A stretch of 54,886 nt of DNA from an uncultured Oscillospiraceae bacterium (GTDB taxonomy: Bacteria; Bacillota; Clostridia; Oscillospirales; Oscillospiraceae). How positions within the stretch are numbered: the first letter of the stretch is position 1; every line of letters starts with the position of its first letter. A program made the position numbers and the translations under genes. The stretch is from assembly GCA_947588605.1 (NCBI GenBank), contig CANPYK010000014.1, positions 1 to 54,886 of the forward strand, read 5' to 3'. Below are positions 19,401 through 24,181 of this stretch, piece after piece. The notes beneath the pieces were generated by a model. It saw only the letters and a program-made list of their open reading frames with translations, was not told the origin of the DNA and ran no database searches.

Positions 19401-20265
19401 CGGCGACACCGGTTGGAAACCCTCTGCTACCGCCTACCCGTTCCCGGAGGTGGTGCGGAAATTCACTGGTTATGACACCGCCGGGGAAGCCCAGTACGAC
19501 GGCTTTGTCCACTACGGCGATTGGCCTGAAAAGAATACGTCGCCCACGTCCAGTAACTACCCGTGGGAGAACGGAAAGATTGGAGTGATTCTGGGATACT
19601 CAAGTGGTAATACATTTGGCACCAGTTCGGATGTGGTCGCGATGATGTTTAATACCAACGACGGAACCAGTTCTGTACTCGGAACGACAACAAAGACCAC
19701 AATCAACAACTACATAGGATTGGTGATAGGAAATGTTACCGCCGGCCACGATGATGAACTCAAGAACAGCCTGAAAGTGTTGTACTTAGGTAAGGATAGT
19801 TACGAAATCAATGGTTCAGTATTAAAACTCAAGGCAAAACCCACATCGATTTATCAATATACCGGTAAAGATGATGTTACCAATTTCCAAAACAATAGTG
19901 AATTTACCGGCTATAAGCTGTATGGTGCTAAATCTGACGCAGAAATCGAGACAACTGGACTTCTCGTCATCGTTTACGACTCGGCTGTAACCAAAGATAC
20001 AAAGAGTATCACATTTTCAAAGGAAAACATTGTGGGATATGTCACGGTCAGCGACCTTGACAAGGCGAAGACCACCGGTACTTCCGGTTCTCCCGCCACT
20101 CCCGCAGGGCCGTCGTTTGAGGCGGCGGCCCTGCCGGAGATGTTCCGGCTGCCGGAGGCCGAGGAGCACACGGACCCGGAGGCTGACGGGCACGTTGAGG
20201 TCGTCCGCCGGCGGACGCAGACCGTCTCCGTGCGCCGCCTGATCAGACAGGCCCGGAAGGTATGA
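4498..20265 (+). CDS. Giant type IV prepilin fused to GLUG beta-helix modules (5255 aa), putative pilus-tip adhesin
   Basis: Residues 1-40 are a textbook class III signal: basic leader KERRG12, then F13SLAE17 with Glu at +5, and a hydrophobic helix. PilD should cleave after Gly12. The rest is about eight modules of 450-850 residues. Each module has a small beta-rich linker ending in an NP-[DAQ]-F/Y-type motif, an IR-x-x-x-QLAN-like entry motif, GLUG-type beta-helix repeats ([GA]GL[IV]G followed by N-[SC]-Y; about thirty copies), and a closing H-[YH]-G-[DE]-[WF] motif at residues 811, 1345, 1878, 2664, 3519, 3974, 4459 and 5005. A separate AT-rich module is inserted at about 2206-2370 between Gly-rich and Pro/Thr linkers. 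The C-terminus is Pro/Glu/Arg-rich with no LPxTG motif or membrane segment. GLUG repeats are known from M26 IgA proteases and other surface proteins. Ordinary pilins have 120-250 residues. A tip-adhesin role is inferred. Confidence 0.92.
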   Translation: MRVLKRIKERRGFSLAELLIVVAIIGILLAVAIPNVLSYYRELKITELDDDARTIFLAAQNQLTALSNSGENIKNIGTGIEASRLAGGAAPNLNYVEYKAADAAATPTEPKTTGLRKILPGGSVDTHFHKYNYVIEFDTESGAVYGVWYWEKDGFKYESNATTDNQKKETRLKSNLMVGFYGGDQIDRLQFSHLPYPTVQLINAEELRLVISVPTVPGASGDFTFTVSANGVPLLEDAKLKVGNKGTVVLDTLKVTNTYSATLAEVTSKTSAAGNWVVGMKYKAWRKALDDKLPLPGDDITLTVKMSYSDTIDGKSLTPSTLVVTGNSLFEKVEDSGGTKTASIAYGRHLQNLHDSGKYSGGSGFCSGVKNNTAITSAKQTRDINFAATNPDTSKKENDVYYWSSTYPETSATGADDPYMSLHPINNSNLTSYDGQDHEIRNMDAGHYLYAGLFSYVNGGTYKNITLINPHLHGDANNTDVGGTGGPAGTAINAGALIGGSVGELTVENCSVYYEYVSGKDVGGWDTTFESLKLEDLLRGSTGTNNFDAILGKVPHIGAPAENSMSGGLIGNTAGKATIRNCRVSVINIGAQYVGGLIGNAGGEVVIENSYSGSFLYGNRWTGGLIGLASGNVTIKNSYAAGEIMNGYSQGFVGAGLYNRNDWTTISSKTNGVTNSYAAVRFVKADGTPKNQPSEGYENDTVGTVYGTFYGDAENCYVKQSGVKYGYNDVGNSTTPVKCGTAVTTAELTAKINSGTWPTGTDNAWNTGSGVTNNASDTHAYTLLDETKELKDKVYPYPMLKGTLAGSVQPHYGDWLEEDAATCALAYWERYDTTGATYGVYGLIPNEGPTTSATLINTLLNPTDRTGDNYAVADGYGVLVQKDAAGAATSAPTVEIGSTTITFDPDDTIEDIEIDSKQYDLYVIPYTVPVTVPTSYYTKITVNAKEFYYNPDFACEVFENVSDTTKPKGKRDAEGAPTGAASSSTDGVVIRTARQLANLVTYTNTTGTAATGWNYHQFLDINYAKSTDVTVGKTGTPRQRPAQLGDSGSYDGNQFVIRDLYIGSNATDNNVGLFGKVTGNLEHIRLVNVSVLGGGKFNVGGLVGLLDENGKVDDCGIYVTKETYNDGSNNLPAYRVFAVTNTTAPNDSSVGGLIGKMGESGTTTTATGSFAAIKVFGDNTATQCFVGGFAGVIRGTVKNCYSGGYTESGAYAQQDSVNVSTNNSYAGGFVGSIGADAKFVGVNYTTCSVGRQFKSDFTGASTIGLFAGRTETGWTWTPGPTLYATGIGINTIATTSPTQPTVIDESYLTTGNAIPRGDLTDAQTHPYDDTLDTLAYPYATNLTEHHGDWVTFPMAAYIEKYSDNSYSAYAASVDASNKVEVTLNTLKSKAALGTGYVVDDFYRILSPQQLPAGTTVTVDGAGTPYNLELDEDNFGPDGQKEFGGQTYYVYKFLEVSGATPPAISVDYYHTLTLGSYTFYLNPDFGLEAYAAAATTAPTAPLSKPEAAGKTGDTVVKVEYKDATGAKIDNPTGVVIRSARQLANMQAYTNNTDATISAAAQTWTYDQLLNVDFSTYEGTLTQGKETGARLGPAKLTTGTYNGHDNTISNLYLGAGTSANDFAGLFGSVAGGTVSHVLLVDVDVKGDDGTNTALAVGGLIGQINGGTVDSCGIYVSKAENYEKFTVTGSGDNGVGGLIGEMQGGSVINSFAAVKVQGTARVGTPNPVNSAGGLIGQINVGTATISNCYVGGFVGTSTNYEPDSVNVSGSNNVGGFVGSVTGTVNFAGTNYSTASVGGPDASTIGLFAGAGNINKPTVTDGKLYAVAKAFKTGTTTAVVAPRDEGTYLVDPKMASGLPSETVRYNQDPTKNYPYESGQKTHHGDWILVNATGLYYDTVNEGSTPTGYYASGKDTTRLHSLTIGAAPGTTVATDDGYVFLTTSDMDDLAINVGGKSYPLIREDISSNPFEVDTIKYNYKYTVPADALNEVTEHYYTVVSLAGRMFTVNFSFAGEIFDGETDDLDNIRKKTDFINSEDYDGVVIRSARQLANLGIRSNVGEYNTGNEKVYTDAANAIQAAQITQTLNIDYKGYTATYKNAAGDDVSKIPAPATLPGSNADANHTPITLAGKGYDGKDFQIRNLVPGMIRLAIPKADGSISEVLIQSGLVGRIQQGEIKNVTLINATVENNAQEAVEASTGTTSGGGSGGGTGSETYVLGESNLVENKKGSGKRNVTYKDGDFNFTIYLQSDSFIAKDASQKINGETVKRYIQFQGSAKVDSGVLIDSVVFEVENKAKVTVWWTDPHSSTIRNIKICKCDTSTPELTTLNTSTNGVVGDKMTESSFDISEAGTYAIGSSSGTVKIFRIEIIQEASTAPVPTPTPGPTMPTNPVNDTFPSGIDSSKFKARFGALVGAANPEKKEDSHEYVKIVNCGVYVEPEGIPTGSPTDWTTAEKEEAIKKYEEAYKTYVVRNNDLGALSEDAVGGLIGMATQGMTISDSYAAVKVEGYKYVGGFAGIVKDVVVNNCYSGGHTKNGIYDTDDYNVTAKTGNAGGFVGEMQVAAKNKDYRLSFKGVNYSTASAKGVKAGAFSGNTNLSLESGMTWDTGFSGAEVLYAIGVVNGETENDESYLDDTMTMRPFEDHTGATPYDVALLNNIYPYRSTNEDHIHHGDWTIRFNFIYYELYKEEGSDVTINGETLENKVFNIGTKLDPDAPWIGFYAAYPDRNSTGGITTTKVLNTLRVDCEVYDSGYIIVGDANVDKIAVTIRSFYLSSKELNFLNNTGKPENREDPGKDAAGKPYDLTNPPPKDTKVNTEGQIDFATLGDDKGIGNLIAKEIGQYGYIVPFKGQDIAASQHFYLEAYVNGQLYLYNPQFPCEAVNTGMAKQDSAGNWSIDYSSIRMKEDINYIKIKDDGTEELVIGEDITGILIRSPWNLAGIARYSRPASTGQVKDEIKEKTFYQLLDVNYETYKPGKISDGNDSNRIDIEGKDRQNMAGTSWIFGQVPAVLENGTYEGYNHTIKNLYLSNDTSKNNVSGLFGTVINGKIQNLKLDHVHVNSGTIAQEKDSSGNDTEWTMDIGALAAVVDGSSTISNVELSNIEIFLHKVPVADDKTNKKQLTYEKPDDSDTKGVAKVNSVGGVIGSLKGGTVKDVTVDGVSINLTHGVKYTISSDKKSLTIDKSTGNEYGSSMDNTSEASIGGAIGEIKPSASGASASVTDVKVSKPNIQANKGKTLKVGGAIGDIDTTGAKATIDKVYVTDAIVNASAGSKNYVGGVIGRADGKAESTTYDEAARGAIQISDAGVYLTDAVEKDAAGAITKDNFNTKYGVLAGTTSDFVGGFVGRTDNYVTVKNCFSAIRVDGKGSVGGFAGHIEGSIIDSCFSGGHTESGNYNDGAPNVKGSGGNTGGFAGKVENAGSLKLKGIIYTTSSVTGTGSVGLFQSGEGNRDAVKKAMEADGATLYAVGKVISGTKIDESTYLKTGVNVPGNTDTALKTNKYDPSLDTEYPYANSTTVSVTGTAAKAHYGDWEKYSANAAFYWEREGTEYHFYALLFDSNGEVTKADSLCAERDAKRIDAWGYGVFSSNETLIFSLPTGLTEDNSAEAEAAKTAVMGADGFGTAKKVVMIEGTKSDTGEKTVTVGTATFYINPAYAKAVEYKAVDMTVTTLGAAKPYEIRTVQQLANVGDSNTSNFKQSHDVVFEAGDGHTSIQNFKGSYDGGEYRIIDITAPVFNTLADGANIHNVIVYAPEGNKTISGNGGLANSSSGDDVHIENTIVAGFTITSSGNVGGLVGTVSGELTIKNSEATNKLTGTNNVGGLVGYVNGTLTIERSYAGGTITKATTAGGLVGAAASSGKVTYKNVYSYVDMKDSGATTVYGIGPGTVDTSSALHEYWSTGLNGKTVTVSDANITGVALAQLKFDTQNRNSADNSVSVEEFVVPNTDRAEGLKNKVDPNTNDTAKFVQFPFAAFATGEDGKNYHYGEFPETDYVGAFYHEQEHGAYHFYAYGGEIYDGHVYQMKLLDTLCYDHHLSGERESIGATGYGVFYPDGWGIDSVSNGTRGTFTDTNVETKLKETFGLDNAVTVESISLSGTGNLIELNFKQNSSTVKVVVNPAFAAAFAKDTNNSGMGESESNPVQIRTFDQLQKLTSTASTVKNSYANFAITHDIDAKGQTYTPGALNSNIKLLNGNGYKILDLKIEAEIAGLFTQANNGATIQGIILYAPKNDGVITAIGANAGSSDRKGDAGGILAYAGSGVSVNNCVVVGYTITGTHYVGGIIGEITNVGASVSNCQAINTLEGSASVKGIGGITGKGNGNITDCYAGGVIKNANSGTPVGGIYGDVSGTPVVSGCYSYVDLTDPTNNGTKYAIGEATGSSSGVDFTTCYYLSENATGATGQGTGMTFAQMCAKQDGDIADYVYVPNADDAMDGLTSWGEGAYPFASTVTVDVKAGVDKGVNTGAIKVHYGDWPYSARAAGIAYWEKVDGKYLFDVVRVNHNGDVKTHKDAFCTNHHVDSATGVIGEHKIEDSGYVFFTSNKDLEIKLPTHEVTTTSSSGSTTTIVGVYDDLSEAAAKADVIKELNEKLKVKCLDGETAVYSNDVFVNAGKTGVVDVTSTVTLTKIDGTTVTKTLYCNPGMSGVAESKFSDGTPIEIRTVEQLDNIPDKVSAGFHFQQTHDIYGGSYKDSGGNPIYTGVVGFAGTYDGQGYKILDLSMSGADTDVGLFASIDALNCKLQNIIMYAPNGATISGTGTTGKGASDDHYGVGGLVGSIGSSTSGAATIENCVVAGYTITGNQYVGGLIGWGYFGADIKNCAAVNDIECKTIATAKTTSSDTNGADHCGAGGILGGYGSNSAGQTNITNCYSGGTIKVSGDNKTSAVVGGIAGVDGGTGDDHAIVKNCYTYVDLSKCDSAKVSVISSTEHSNNTNNYYLNDSVRIPNWVHKQGEGKTYTELKGVLSGDDFGNATSSYVPDSTGDTGWKPSATAYPFPEVVRKFTGYDTAGEAQYDGFVHYGDWPEKNTSPTSSNYPWENGKIGVILGYSSGNTFGTSSDVVAMMFNTNDGTSSVLGTTTKTTINNYIGLVIGNVTAGHDDELKNSLKVLYLGKDSYEINGSVLKLKAKPTSIYQYTGKDDVTNFQNNSEFTGYKLYGAKSDAEIETTGLLVIVYDSAVTKDTKSITFSKENIVGYVTVSDLDKAKTTGTSGSPATPAGPSFEAAALPEMFRLPEAEEHTDPEADGHVEVVRRRTQTVSVRRLIRQARKV
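11092..11640 (+). other. AT-rich inserted module within the giant prepilin
   Basis: Residues about 2199-2381. It opens with a GGGSGGGTGS linker and closes with PVPTPTPGPT. Its base composition and codon use (many AAA, ATA, TTT, AAT) differ sharply from both flanks. It interrupts a beta-helix unit that resumes afterwards. The last strand (AGTYAIGSSSGTVKIFRIEI) resembles the end of beta-sandwich modules attached to pectate lyases and other secreted gut polysaccharide enzymes. That similarity is from memory and would need a structure search. Carbohydrate binding is a guess. Confidence 0.6.
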
Positions 20266-20303
20266 CGCGCACGCGAAAAACCATGCAAGGAGGTGACGCG
20301 CCG

Positions 20304-21086
20304 GTGAGGCGTGTAAGGGAAAAACTGAAAAGCAATTCCGGGGCGACGATCCTGTTCGCCATCCTCGTCTTCATGCTGTGCATCCTGGCGGGGACGGGGG
20401 CGCTGACCGCCGCGGCGGCCAACTCCGGGCGCTATACGCACCTGAAGGCCGACCAGCAGCAGTACCTCTCCGTGAGCTCCGCCGCCAAGCTCCTCAAGAA
20501 GGAGCTGTCCGGCACGACCTTCACCGCGAAGGCGAGGGTGACGGAGACGGTGACAACTGGACCCGGCGGCACGACCACAACGCGAAAGGTGGATTGGGCC
20601 GATACGGCTAATCACATCACCTATGACGGCGGGCTCAAGGCCCTGCTTGCAAGCCAGCTTGAAGATTTGTTTGAGTATGGCGTATGTAGTGGCCTTACAG
20701 GCAGTCCTACAACAACAACAGGTTTTGACATCACAGGCACCAAACCCACCGTCTTGGATAAATCGTATACCATCGATGCCGACAAAGCCGGCAAGGTCAC
20801 GGCCAAGCTGACCATGGGAACGACCACAGCCGACCTCACCTCCAACGATTTCATCATCACCATCGAGCTCAACGAAGGGCAGAAGTACGCCTCCACTCTG
20901 ACGCTTGTGGCGACCTTCGCCTCCGGCGCGGGGGAGAACGGGCTGAACAGCACGCAAATCAGCCAGACGACGGATCCGGCGACCAACGTGACCACTACCG
21001 TCACCGAGTACACCATGGAGGTCCAGTGGCTGGAGGATAACGCCCGCGTGACCGTGCCGGAGCCCACGGAAACCACGGGAGGTTGA
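20304..21086 (+). CDS. PilX/GspK-like minor pilin without Glu5
   Basis: From GTG 20304 this is a 260-residue protein: basic leader (RRVREKLKSNSG), hydrophobic helix ATILFAILVFMLCILAGTGA, then an extracellular domain of about 220 residues rich in Thr. The reading frame opens upstream at ATG 20262, overlapping the giant gene's stop. AAGGAGGTG at 20288-20296 sits correctly for GTG 20304, which I prefer. If cleaved after Gly, position +5 is Phe, not Glu. Loss of Glu5 is typical of GspK and PilX-class subunits that cap the pilus or pseudopilus tip. It is the first of three small pilin-like genes after the giant pilin, which suggests one tip complex. Confidence 0.72.
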   Translation: MRRVREKLKSNSGATILFAILVFMLCILAGTGALTAAAANSGRYTHLKADQQQYLSVSSAAKLLKKELSGTTFTAKARVTETVTTGPGGTTTTRKVDWADTANHITYDGGLKALLASQLEDLFEYGVCSGLTGSPTTTTGFDITGTKPTVLDKSYTIDADKAGKVTAKLTMGTTTADLTSNDFIITIELNEGQKYASTLTLVATFASGAGENGLNSTQISQTTDPATNVTTTVTEYTMEVQWLEDNARVTVPEPTETTGG

Positions 21087-21088
21087 CC

Positions 21089-21424
21089 ATGAGAAAGCTT
21101 ACAAACAAGCTGCGCTCCCGCGCGGGGGAGTCCTTCGCCGAGGTGCTGGTTGCCCTGCTGATCGTCGCCATGGCGGCGCTGCTGCTGGCGGGGATGTACT
21201 CCGCCTCCTCCGCCCTGGACAAGAACGCCATGGAGAGCGACAAGAAGCTCTACGAGGCGGTGTCGAAGCTGGAGACGACGGATCCCGCCGCCACAGAGAC
21301 ACCAAGTACCATCACGATCACAGAGGAAACGACGCCTGGCGGGGGCACCGGGACCACAGTTCCACCAATTGAAGTCAACGTCTACACCGAGGACGGCCTG
21401 ACCGCCTATCAGAAGAAGGGGTGA
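21089..21424 (+). CDS. Type IV prepilin-like protein (GspI/PilV type)
   Basis: A 111-residue prepilin. The leader MRKLTNKLRSRAG is followed by ESFAEVLVALLIVAMAALLLAGMY, giving Glu at +5 after cleavage at Gly. The GES-x-x-E form is common in Gram-positive pilins. The rest is a short helical stretch and a Thr/Pro-rich tail. GGGAGG is just upstream of ATG 21089. An in-frame TTG at 21083 overlaps the previous stop and is a weaker start. It is translationally coupled to the genes on both sides and probably is a minor pilin of the same tip complex. Confidence 0.78.
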   Translation: MRKLTNKLRSRAGESFAEVLVALLIVAMAALLLAGMYSASSALDKNAMESDKKLYEAVSKLETTDPAATETPSTITITEETTPGGGTGTTVPPIEVNVYTEDGLTAYQKKG

Positions 21425-21429
21425 GCGCC

Positions 21430-21951
21430 ATGAGAAAAAAGCTTCGCTCCCGCCGGGGGTTCAGCCTGACGGAGACGCTCCTGTGCGTGGCGCTCCTGGC
21501 GCTGATGACCGCCGCCGGCACCACCGTCGCCTCCACGGTCCTGAGCACCCGCAACGACATGATGGAGGTCGCCGACGCCCAGGTCCTGGCCTCCACCGTC
21601 CTGGAGGCCGTGTCCAACGAGATTCGCTACGGCGAGTACGTGACGCTGGATACGACAGTATCCGACAACAAATTGACCCTCACCAGCTCTACCTTCGGGG
21701 AGAATACGGAGTTTGCGGTTGAGGCTTCGGACGGCCATGTCACCGTCACAAGCACCGCGATGGGGGGTGGCTCTGAAAAGCTCCTCCCCGACAGCGCCTA
21801 CACAATGGGCCTCAAGGTGACGGACCTGAGCTTCGCAAAGGGCGCCGCCGAAAACTCCGTCGTCATCACCGTCAAGATCGGTGGCCGTGGGGACCACACC
21901 TGGGAAAAGGCGCTGACGGTCACGCCGATAAACGGCCTCACCGTAAAATAA
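21430..21951 (+). CDS. Type IV prepilin-like protein (GspJ/PilW type)
   Basis: A 173-residue prepilin. MRKKLRSRRG is followed by FSLTETLLCVALLALMTAAGTTV, with Phe +1 and Glu +5. A long helix (TRNDMMEVADAQVLASTVLEAVSNEI) leads to a beta-rich C-terminal domain, which fits GspJ/PilW-type minor pilins. AGGGGTGAG precedes ATG 21430. An in-frame GTG at 21421 overlaps the preceding stop. This is the last gene of the pilin block. Confidence 0.8.
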   Translation: MRKKLRSRRGFSLTETLLCVALLALMTAAGTTVASTVLSTRNDMMEVADAQVLASTVLEAVSNEIRYGEYVTLDTTVSDNKLTLTSSTFGENTEFAVEASDGHVTVTSTAMGGGSEKLLPDSAYTMGLKVTDLSFAKGAAENSVVITVKIGGRGDHTWEKALTVTPINGLTVK

Positions 21952-21960
21952 AAAACCGCA

Positions 21961-21982
21961 CCCTCCCCAATTTTGGGGAGGG
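21961..21982. other. Hairpin after the pilin block
   Basis: CCCTCCCC, loop AATTTT, GGGGAGGG, ten bases after the last pilin stop. A run of six A precedes it on the plus strand, so a T-run follows only on the minus strand. It may limit read-through or stabilise the mRNA 3' end, but is not a classical plus-strand terminator. Confidence 0.5.
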
Positions 21983-22030
21983 CGGCGTTGTGTGAACGGC
22001 AAAACATTGAAACATGGAGAATTGCGCGCT

Positions 22031-24151
22031 ATGGCAGTCAAAAACAAGCAGAAGATCCTTATCGTAGACGATTCCGAGATGAACCGCTCGATCCTGGCGG
22101 ATATGCTGGGGGAGGAGTACGACATCCTGGAGGCCGAGGACGGCGTCCAGGCGGTGGGCATCCTCAGTAAGCAGTATTCCGAGCTCTCCCTGGTCCTCCT
22201 GGACATCGTCATGCCGAAGCTGGACGGCTTCGGCGTCCTCTCCGCCATGAACCAGAACGGCTGGATCGTGGACGTGCCCGTGATCATGGTCTCCGCCGAG
22301 TCCGGCTCCAAGCAGGTGGAGCGGGCCTACGAGCTGGGCGTCACGGACTTCATCAACCGGCCCTTCGACGCGCTGGTGGTCCGCCGGCGCGTGGTGAACA
22401 CCATCCTCCTCTACGCCAAGCAGAAGCGCCTCATCGGCATGGTGGAGGACCAGATCTACGAGACGGAGCAGAGAAGCTCCCTGATGATCGACATCCTCAG
22501 CCACATCGTGGAGTTCCGCAACGGCGAAAGCGGCCTCCACATCCTCCACGTCCGGACGCTGACGGCCATGCTCCTGGACCTGGTGGCCGCCAAGACCGAC
22601 AAATACGCCCTGACGCCCCGGGATATCTCCCTCATCTCCACCGCCTCCGCCCTCCACGACGTGGGCAAGATCGCCATCGACGGCGCCATCCTCAATAAGC
22701 CGGGGCGGCTGACCCAGGAGGAATTCTCCGTCATGAAGACCCACACCACCGTGGGCGCGGAGATGCTCCAGGCGGCGGTGCCCGGGTGGATGACCGACGA
22801 GGAATACGAGCTCATGAAGACCCACACCACCGCCGGCGCGGATATGCTGGCCCAGATCCCCGTCCAGCACGGGGAGGACCTGGTCAAGGTGGCCTATGAA
22901 ATTTGCCGCTGGCACCACGAGCGCTGGGACGGCAGGGGCTACCCCGACGGACTCAAGGGAGACGAGATCCCCATCGCGGCGCAGGTGGTGTCCCTGGCGG
23001 ACGTCTACGACGCCCTCACCAGCCCCCGCGTCTACAAGCCCGCCATCCCCCACGAGGAGGCCCTGCGGATGATCCTGGACGGCCAGTGCGGCCAGTTCAA
23101 CCCCCTCCTGCTCACGTGCTTTACGGAGAACGCGGAGAAGATCCGCACCGCCCTGGAGGGCGACGCCGCCGAGGAGATCCAGCAGCGCAACCTCCGCAGC
23201 ATCTCCGAGGAGGCCCTGCGGGGCGAGGGCGGGGCCGTCTCCGAGCGGACGCTGCGGCTCCTCGATTACGAGCGGATGAAATACCACTTCTTCGCCGCCA
23301 TGAGCGAGGAGATCCAGTTCGAGTACACCGTCTCCCCCAGTATGGTGACGCTCTCGGCCTACGGCTCCAAGATGCTGGGCCTGGAGGAGATCTTCATGGA
23401 CCCCCAGCACAGTGAGCAGCTCATCAGCATCGTGGGCCAGAAGGCCCTCGATGAGATCGTCACCCGCCAGCGGGAGACCACCCCGGAGGCCCCGGATTCC
23501 TCCATGGAGCTGCTTGTCCACTTAAACGGCGAGGCACGCTGGTTCCGGGTGATCACCCGGTCCGTCTGGACCAACGACGTGCCGCCCCGGTATACCGGCC
23601 TTCTGGGCAAGGCCATCGACATCCACGAGGAGAAGATGAAGCTCCGGGAGCTGGAGCAGAAGGCGTCCCTGGACCCGCTGACGGGCCTTCTCAACCGTGC
23701 CAGCGCCCGGGAGCAGATCGAAAACCGCCTCCTCACCCACCAGGAGGGCCACTTCGCCCTGGCGGAGATCGACATCGACGACTTCAAGCGTGTCAACGAC
23801 GAGCTGGGCCATATGTTCGGCGACCGGGTCCTCCAGGAGCTGGCCCGGCGGATGAAGCACGCGGTGCGCAGCTCCGATATCTGCTGCCGTGCCGGGGGAG
23901 AGGAGTTTTTCCTGTTCCTGGATTACAACACGGACATCGAGCACACCGTGGAGCGCATCTTCAAAAACCTGTGCTTTGAGCTGGAGGGCCGGAGGATCAC
24001 CGTCTCCATGGGCGTGGCCCTGGGGGAGCGGACCGGGCTTTCCTACGACGGGCTGTACCGCGCCGCGGACGTGGCGCTCTACGCGGCCAAGCGCGGCGGC
24101 AAGGACCGGTTTTGCTTCTACGACGACTCCATGAAGGACCTGACGCCGTGA
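22031..24151 (+). CDS. Receiver / HD-GYP / GGDEF cyclic-di-GMP signalling protein
   Basis: A 706-residue protein from ATG 22031 (GGAGA upstream; the frame opens at GTG 21992). The receiver domain spans 7-125 with phospho-Asp58 in LLDIVMP. The HD-GYP phosphodiesterase spans about 150-370, with HDVGK at 209 and HHERWDGRGYP at 295-305. A PAS-like linker leads to a GGDEF diguanylate cyclase with GGEEF at 622-626 and an RSSD inhibitory site just upstream. Both catalytic motifs look intact, so the protein could both make and degrade c-di-GMP. A 27-residue segment in the HD-GYP domain (MKTHTT-x-GA-x-ML) is present twice, at 230-246 and 257-273, which is unusual. Adjacent Hpt and hybrid kinase genes suggest phosphorelay control of the receiver. 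Confidence 0.92.
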   Translation: MAVKNKQKILIVDDSEMNRSILADMLGEEYDILEAEDGVQAVGILSKQYSELSLVLLDIVMPKLDGFGVLSAMNQNGWIVDVPVIMVSAESGSKQVERAYELGVTDFINRPFDALVVRRRVVNTILLYAKQKRLIGMVEDQIYETEQRSSLMIDILSHIVEFRNGESGLHILHVRTLTAMLLDLVAAKTDKYALTPRDISLISTASALHDVGKIAIDGAILNKPGRLTQEEFSVMKTHTTVGAEMLQAAVPGWMTDEEYELMKTHTTAGADMLAQIPVQHGEDLVKVAYEICRWHHERWDGRGYPDGLKGDEIPIAAQVVSLADVYDALTSPRVYKPAIPHEEALRMILDGQCGQFNPLLLTCFTENAEKIRTALEGDAAEEIQQRNLRSISEEALRGEGGAVSERTLRLLDYERMKYHFFAAMSEEIQFEYTVSPSMVTLSAYGSKMLGLEEIFMDPQHSEQLISIVGQKALDEIVTRQRETTPEAPDSSMELLVHLNGEARWFRVITRSVWTNDVPPRYTGLLGKAIDIHEEKMKLRELEQKASLDPLTGLLNRASAREQIENRLLTHQEGHFALAEIDIDDFKRVNDELGHMFGDRVLQELARRMKHAVRSSDICCRAGGEEFFLFLDYNTDIEHTVERIFKNLCFELEGRRITVSMGVALGERTGLSYDGLYRAADVALYAAKRGGKDRFCFYDDSMKDLTP

Positions 24152-24181
24152 CACGGCCTGATATGAAAGGAGAAACGCCCT

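Noticed and set aside
21961-21982. Classical plus-strand terminator after the pilins
   Set aside because: The stem is good but a T-run follows only on the minus strand.
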